Positions 31,210 to 35,148 of a stretch of DNA of 35,148 bases are shown here, piece after piece. Both the position numbers and the translations under genes were made by a program. How positions within the stretch are numbered: the first letter of the stretch is position 1; the number at the start of each line of letters is the position of its first letter. The stretch is from positions 1-35,148 of the forward strand of contig JBOEFZ010000042.1 in assembly GCA_050633165.1 (NCBI GenBank), in the 5' to 3' direction. Below the pieces are notes generated by a model. The model made no database searches. It was not told the DNA's origin and saw nothing but the letters and a program-made list of their open reading frames with translations. The stretch is from TMED27 sp050633165 (GTDB taxonomy: Bacteria > Pseudomonadota > Alphaproteobacteria > Micavibrionales > Micavibrionaceae).

Positions 31210-31614
31210 CTATCTTTGCCTTAGGTTTTTGATCTTGGGAATTCTCATCCCCCATAAAACCAGATTTCGGCAGGTGCGCAAGGCGGGATATAAGAATGCG
31301 GTTACTTTTGGAGATTGGAATAGCCAATAGGTGATGCGGTTAAATGCGCCGGAGCGTGTGCCGAGGAGGGCGAGGATATGGATGGCGTCCGCGCCGTGAT
31401 GGAGGCGCTCGCCGATTTTGACGACCATGCCGTGGTCTATATCGATCCCTTTTGCCGTGATTTCATCCATGATTGTCGATGGCGCGCGGGCATTGATTAG
31501 CTGTACGTCTCCCGCAGCGGCGCGGACACGTACGAGCCGTGTGTAATGTCGGCAAAAGGGGCATTCATTATCATAGACGATATATAACGTGTTTTTAACG
31601 CGCGGAAAGTTCAT
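31210..31614 (-). CDS. DCC-family thiol-disulfide oxidoreductase (DUF393)
   Basis: 134 residues. The family signature YDxxCPFC is YDNECPFC (14-21), with the redox pair C18/C21 in a thioredoxin-like fold. The rest (DGVQLINARAP-like VQLINARAP, GADAIHILALLG) fits DUF393. The start was set at 31614 because longer frames would run into ilvH, whose ATG is at 31658; no Shine-Dalgarno is visible. It leads the DCC-unknown-HTTM operon and is divergent from ilvH with a 43-bp shared promoter region. Confidence 0.85.
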   Translation of the reverse strand: MNFPRVKNTLYIVYDNECPFCRHYTRLVRVRAAAGDVQLINARAPSTIMDEITAKGIDIDHGMVVKIGERLHHGADAIHILALLGTRSGAFNRITYWLFQSPKVTAFLYPALRTCRNLVLWGMRIPKIKNLRQR

Positions 31615-31657
31615 TTCGTTATTCCCATTGTTCTTAAAGCTTGTTAAAACTATTTGT

Positions 31658-32230
31658 ATGAATACATCTGTTACAAAAGAAAAGAAATCCAAATCAGTTT
31701 ATGCGTCGGGGCCGGAGGATGTCACGATTGAAACGCATACACTTGCGATTATTGTGGAGAATGAGCCAGGGGTTTTGGCGCGGGTTATCGGCCTGTTTAC
31801 CGGACGTGGCTATAATATCGAGAGCTTGACCGTTGCCGAGACGGATCACGAGCATAATACGTCCCGCATTACGATTGTATCATCGGGAACGCCGATGGTG
31901 CTTGAGCAAATCAAGGCGCAGTTGCGGCAGCTTGTGCCCGTGAAGCGTGTGCGGGATTTGACGACTTATGGCCCGCATGTTGACCGTGAGCTTGCGCTGG
32001 TTAAGGTTGAGGGGACGGGGGAGCACCGGATTGAGGCGCTGCGTATTGCTGATGTATTTCGCGCGCGTCCGGTTGATTCCACGTTGGAGACATTTGTATT
32101 CGAAATTACCGGTACGACGGAAAAGGTAAATGCCTTTATCGATTTGATGAAACCGCTTGGCCTTACGGATGTTTCCCGCACCGGTGTTGCTGCGATTAGT
32201 CGTGGTAAATTTGTTGATCCCGAACATTAA
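31658..32230 (+). CDS. ilvH: Acetolactate synthase small (regulatory) subunit
   Basis: 190 residues. It binds valine and controls the catalytic IlvB/IlvI subunit in branched-chain amino-acid synthesis. The ACT domain begins THTLAIIVENEPGVLARVIGLFTGRGYNIESLTV; the second half LALVKVEGTGEHRIEALRIADVFRARPVD is the typical C-terminal domain. There is a ~25-residue basic N-terminal extension (VTKEKKSKS). The large subunit gene is not in the window; an alpha/beta hydrolase separates ilvH from ilvC. No Shine-Dalgarno is visible. Confidence 0.95.
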   Translation: MNTSVTKEKKSKSVYASGPEDVTIETHTLAIIVENEPGVLARVIGLFTGRGYNIESLTVAETDHEHNTSRITIVSSGTPMVLEQIKAQLRQLVPVKRVRDLTTYGPHVDRELALVKVEGTGEHRIEALRIADVFRARPVDSTLETFVFEITGTTEKVNAFIDLMKPLGLTDVSRTGVAAISRGKFVDPEH

Positions 32231-32270
32231 TCTTTGTTTGCCCTGCACTTGGGTTTAGAATAAGCGGGTT

Positions 32271-33047
32271 ATGACGACGAAATTAAAATTCTGGGGCTCT
32301 CAAGGCCATTATCTTTCTGCGCGGCTTGATATGCCGGATGAAGCTCTGAATGACGGAAAGCCGCTGGCTTATGCGTTGTTTGCGCATTGTTTTACGTGTG
32401 GCAAAGACCTTGTGCCCGCCAACCGTGTGGTGCAGGCGCTTAATGATGATGGCATTGCGGTGATGCGGTTTGATTTTACGGGCATTAATGAAAGTCAGGG
32501 GAAGTTCGAGGATACGAATTTTACCTCTAACGTTGCGGATATTATCGCGGCGGCGGATTATATGCGCAAAACGATGGATGCGCCGAGTTTGATGATCGGG
32601 CATTCATTGGGCGGGACGGCGACTTTGGTTGCGGCGGCGCAGGTTGAGGAGGTAAAGGCCGTCGCGACGATTGGCGCGCCATCCAATACCACCAATGTGA
32701 TGAAGCAATTTGGCTGTGACATTGAAACGATTGAGCGTGAGGGCGCGGCGGAGGTGAAGCTTGCGGGGCGGCCATTTACGATTAAGAAGCAGTTTTTGGA
32801 TGATATTAAATCCCAAGATATAAAAGCGGCGGTGCAGGGGTTGAAAAAGCCGCTGCTGATTTGTCATTCGCCGATTGATGATACCGTGCCGATTGACCAT
32901 GCGGCGGATATTTATAGCTGGGCGATGCATCCTAAGAGTTTTGTATCTCTGAACACGCATGACCATTTGTTGTTCGCCGATGGCGCGGCGGAATATGTTG
33001 CGCGGACGGTTGCGGCGTGGGCGAGTGCTTATTTGCCGCAAAAGTAG
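32271..33047 (+). CDS. Alpha/beta hydrolase of the OsmC-associated type
   Basis: 258 residues. Serine-hydrolase triad: S112 in the nucleophile elbow GHSLGG, an Asp in SPIDDTVP (203/204), and H232 in THDHLL. AYALFAHCFTCGKD (34-46) is the oxyanion region typical of the N-terminal half of bifunctional hydrolase/OsmC proteins; here the OsmC half is absent. The substrate is unknown. It lies in the ilvH-ilvC interval with short gaps (40 and 89 bp), so it may be cotranscribed without sharing the pathway. Confidence 0.85.
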   Translation: MTTKLKFWGSQGHYLSARLDMPDEALNDGKPLAYALFAHCFTCGKDLVPANRVVQALNDDGIAVMRFDFTGINESQGKFEDTNFTSNVADIIAAADYMRKTMDAPSLMIGHSLGGTATLVAAAQVEEVKAVATIGAPSNTTNVMKQFGCDIETIEREGAAEVKLAGRPFTIKKQFLDDIKSQDIKAAVQGLKKPLLICHSPIDDTVPIDHAADIYSWAMHPKSFVSLNTHDHLLFADGAAEYVARTVAAWASAYLPQK

Positions 33048-33136
33048 TGTGTTCGCGTATTCTTTCTTGATTTCCCGTGCAAAACCCGCTTTATTGCGCA
33101 TTCAATACGAATTTATACTAAAGAAAGGCCCTTGAA

Positions 33137-34210
33137 ATGGCGCAAGCAGAAGCGATTGACCCTAATAATGTTCCGGCGAACCAGACATCTTTGAATGTCT
33201 ATTACGATAAAGATTGTGATCTTGACCTTATTAAGGGCAAGAAAGTTGCGATTATCGGTTATGGTTCACAAGGCCATGCGCATGCGCAAAATATCAAGGA
33301 TAGCGGTGTTTCCGACGTGATTATTGGGCTTCGTGATGGCTCATCTTCTGCACCGAAGGCCGAAGGTGCGGGCTTTACGGTTCTTAATCCTGCGGCGGCG
33401 GCGGCCGAAGCGGATGTTGTTATGATTTTGACGCCGGATGAGCATCAGGCGGATCTTTACCGTGATGATCTTGAAGCAAATCTTAAGCAAGGCGCAACAT
33501 TGATGTTTGCGCATGGTTTGAATGTTCATTTCGACCTTATCAAGCCGCGTGCGGATTTGGATGTGATTATGGTTGCGCCGAAAGGCCCAGGTCACACGGT
33601 TCGTGGTGAATACCAAAAAGGTGGCGGTGTTCCTTGTCTTATCGCGGTTGCGCAGGATGCATCCGGTAATGCGAAAGATTTGGCGCTTTCTTATGCCTCT
33701 GCCGTTGGTGGTGGTCGTTCCGGTATTATCGAGACAACTTTCAAAGATGAATGTGAGACTGATTTGTTTGGTGAGCAGGCTGTTCTTTGTGGTGGTACTT
33801 CGGAGCTTGTTAAGGCGGGTTATGAAGTGCTTTGCGAAGCCGGTTATCCGCCGGAAATGGCATATTTTGAATGTTTGCATGAGCTTAAGCTGATTGTGGA
33901 CCTTATGTATGAAGGCGGTTTGGCGAATATGCGTTACTCCATCTCTAATACTGCGGAGTTTGGTGATTATGTTTCGGGTCCACGCGTGATTACGCCCGAG
34001 ACAAAGGAAGAGATGAAACGCATTTTGGCGGATATTCAATCCGGTAAATTCGTTCAGGACTTCATGGGCGGGAATAAAGAAGGCCTTACGCGTCTTGTTG
34101 AAATCCGCGAAGCTGAGGCGAAGCACCCGATTGAAGATACCGGTGCGAAGCTGCGCGGTATGATGCCATGGATCGGTGCGAACAAGCTGGTTGATAAAGA
34201 GAAGAACTAA
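33137..34210 (+). CDS. ilvC: Ketol-acid reductoisomerase (class I)
   Basis: 357 residues. A Mg- and NADPH-dependent enzyme converting acetolactate to dihydroxyisovalerate. Seen: the nucleotide-binding loop KKVAIIGYGSQGHAHAQN (35-52; GYGSQG at 41-46), MVAPKGPGHTVRGEY, and the metal-binding ETDLFGEQAVLCGG and LHELKLIVDLMYEGG. There is a ~15-residue N-terminal extension. AAGAAAGG before the ATG is a good ribosome site. Codon use is more C-rich than in its neighbours, as for a highly expressed gene. It is followed by a strong terminator. Confidence 0.98.
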   Translation: MAQAEAIDPNNVPANQTSLNVYYDKDCDLDLIKGKKVAIIGYGSQGHAHAQNIKDSGVSDVIIGLRDGSSSAPKAEGAGFTVLNPAAAAAEADVVMILTPDEHQADLYRDDLEANLKQGATLMFAHGLNVHFDLIKPRADLDVIMVAPKGPGHTVRGEYQKGGGVPCLIAVAQDASGNAKDLALSYASAVGGGRSGIIETTFKDECETDLFGEQAVLCGGTSELVKAGYEVLCEAGYPPEMAYFECLHELKLIVDLMYEGGLANMRYSISNTAEFGDYVSGPRVITPETKEEMKRILADIQSGKFVQDFMGGNKEGLTRLVEIREAEAKHPIEDTGAKLRGMMPWIGANKLVDKEKN

Positions 34211-34236
34211 AATTCATCACATATTTTTTTGAAAAG

Positions 34237-34268
34237 GGCTGTGATGTAATCACGGCTCTTTTTTTGTG
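34237..34268 (+). terminator. Rho-independent terminator of ilvC
   Basis: AGGGCTGTGA (from 34237) pairs with TCACGGCTCT (two G-U pairs, loop TGTAA-like) and is followed by a run of T. Confidence 0.8.
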
Positions 34269-34281
34269 CAGAGTGAGAGAA

Positions 34282-35148
34282 ATGACAAAGCTACATAAAG
34301 AAAATCTGGTGAAAGGGATTGCGTTCGCGCTGGCGGCGTTCTTTTTGTTTGCGGTGATGAGTGCGGTGGCGAAGGTGCTTAATAATGATTATGGGCATCA
34401 TGTTGCGGAGATTGCGTTTTACCGCAATGCGATATTCTTGGTGCCGTTGTTGATTTATATGTTGGCGCAGCGGCGGCCTGCGCTTTTTAAATCCTCTAAG
34501 CCGCGTGCCGTGGCGTTTCGGGCGGTGATTGGCGCGATTAGCTTGATTACAACCTATGCGGCGTTTGCTGAATTGCCGATGGCGGATGCGACGGTTTTGC
34601 TGTTTGCTAGTACGATTATTACGCCTGTGATCGTGCATTTTGCGTTGAAAGAACATGTCGGGATTTATCGGTGGGGCGCGATATTGGTGGGGTTAGTTGG
34701 TGTTGTGATTTTGGCGGGGCCAACGGGCGCGGTTAATCCGCTTGGCGTTGGGCTTGGCCTTGCGGCGGCGAGTATGCATGCGATGATGTATGCGACGTTG
34801 CGGTATTTGAAGACCGAGGATTCTTTGACTGTGACGTTTTATTTTATTCTGGCCGGCGTGGTTATTCCGGGGGTGTTTTTTATGCCGTTTGTTGCCTCAC
34901 CAGTGCAGAGTTTAACGGCGGCGGGGTTGTTTCTTTTGCTCGGGGTGTCGGGCGGGTGCGCGCAGCTATGCCTTGCTAATGCGCATCGGCATGCGCCGGC
35001 ATCGCTTGTCGCGCCGATGAATTATACAGGCCTGATTTGGGCGAGTTTGTTTGATATTGTGATTTGGGCGAAGCTTCCTGAATGGCCTGTTTATGTTGGC
35101 GGGGCGATTATTATCGCGTCGAGTTTGTTCATCATTTATCGTGAGAAT
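34282..35148 (+). CDS. DMT/EamA-family transporter (3' end beyond the window)
   Basis: 289 codons are visible with no stop, nearly the full ~300-residue length. Ten-helix drug/metabolite transporter layout with two EamA repeats: residues ~8-140 (GIAFALAAFFLFAVMSAVAKVL..., ELPMADATVLLFASTIITPVIVH) and ~150-285 (GLGLAAASMHAMMYATLRYL..., HAPASLVAPMNYTGLIWASLFDIVIW). These are inner-membrane exporters of metabolites or amino acids; the substrate is not predictable. The ATG at 34282 follows a GAGAGA-type purine run. Confidence 0.88.
   Translation, partial: MTKLHKENLVKGIAFALAAFFLFAVMSAVAKVLNNDYGHHVAEIAFYRNAIFLVPLLIYMLAQRRPALFKSSKPRAVAFRAVIGAISLITTYAAFAELPMADATVLLFASTIITPVIVHFALKEHVGIYRWGAILVGLVGVVILAGPTGAVNPLGVGLGLAAASMHAMMYATLRYLKTEDSLTVTFYFILAGVVIPGVFFMPFVASPVQSLTAAGLFLLLGVSGGCAQLCLANAHRHAPASLVAPMNYTGLIWASLFDIVIWAKLPEWPVYVGGAIIIASSLFIIYREN

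Overview
The window looks like an alphaproteobacterial chromosome segment. It carries the replication/recombination set dnaA, dnaN, recF and gyrB with mutM and rpsT, a biotin operon, hisC, argS, and ilvH/ilvC. A DotL/DotM (IcmO/IcmP) type IVB coupling pair and the style of the housekeeping proteins would fit a Micavibrio-like or other free-living/epibiotic alphaproteobacterium. That placement is inference, not shown by the sequence.

Layout. 1-3100 is an accessory, partly AT-rich block. It holds the first codons of an unknown minus-strand gene, nested palindromic repeats, a formyltransferase-like gene with an XRE/TrmB-like regulator upstream of it, and a ~215-nt imperfect palindrome. 3115-6379 is mutM (a version that has lost three of its four zinc-finger cysteines), rpsT, a ~620-bp gap with two DnaA-box-like sites, and dnaA. 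6582-11356 is bioB-bioF-(orphan gene on the opposite strand)-bioD-bioA. 11429-21263 is dnaN, a D-2-hydroxyacid dehydrogenase, a small P-loop protein, recF, hisC (convergent), gyrB and argS. 21406-22305 is a Fic-fold protein whose catalytic motif is degenerate.

22311-27353 (minus strand) is a compact operon dotM - membrane protein X - dotL - membrane protein Y. It encodes the receptor part of a type IVB secretion or conjugation machine, with two unrecognised membrane proteins in it. One of them (Y) has an N-terminus written by an inserted palindromic repeat. Two tRNA genes (Thr-TGT, Gln-TTG) follow. 27979-31614 (minus strand) holds two small operons: macro domain - DUF350 membrane protein - YgaP-like rhodanese, behind a good FNR/FixK-type box, and DCC-family thiol oxidoreductase - unknown - HTTM-like membrane protein. 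31658-34210 is ilvH, an alpha/beta hydrolase and ilvC, and the window ends inside a DMT/EamA transporter.

Recurring themes: (i) a family of nested palindromes with a conserved core and compensatory changes in the outer stems, found at gene ends and once inside the dot operon; (ii) promoters whose -10 box lies only 5-6 nt from the ATG, implying leaderless mRNAs; (iii) several recognisable folds lacking hallmark residues (zincless Fpg, His-less Fic).
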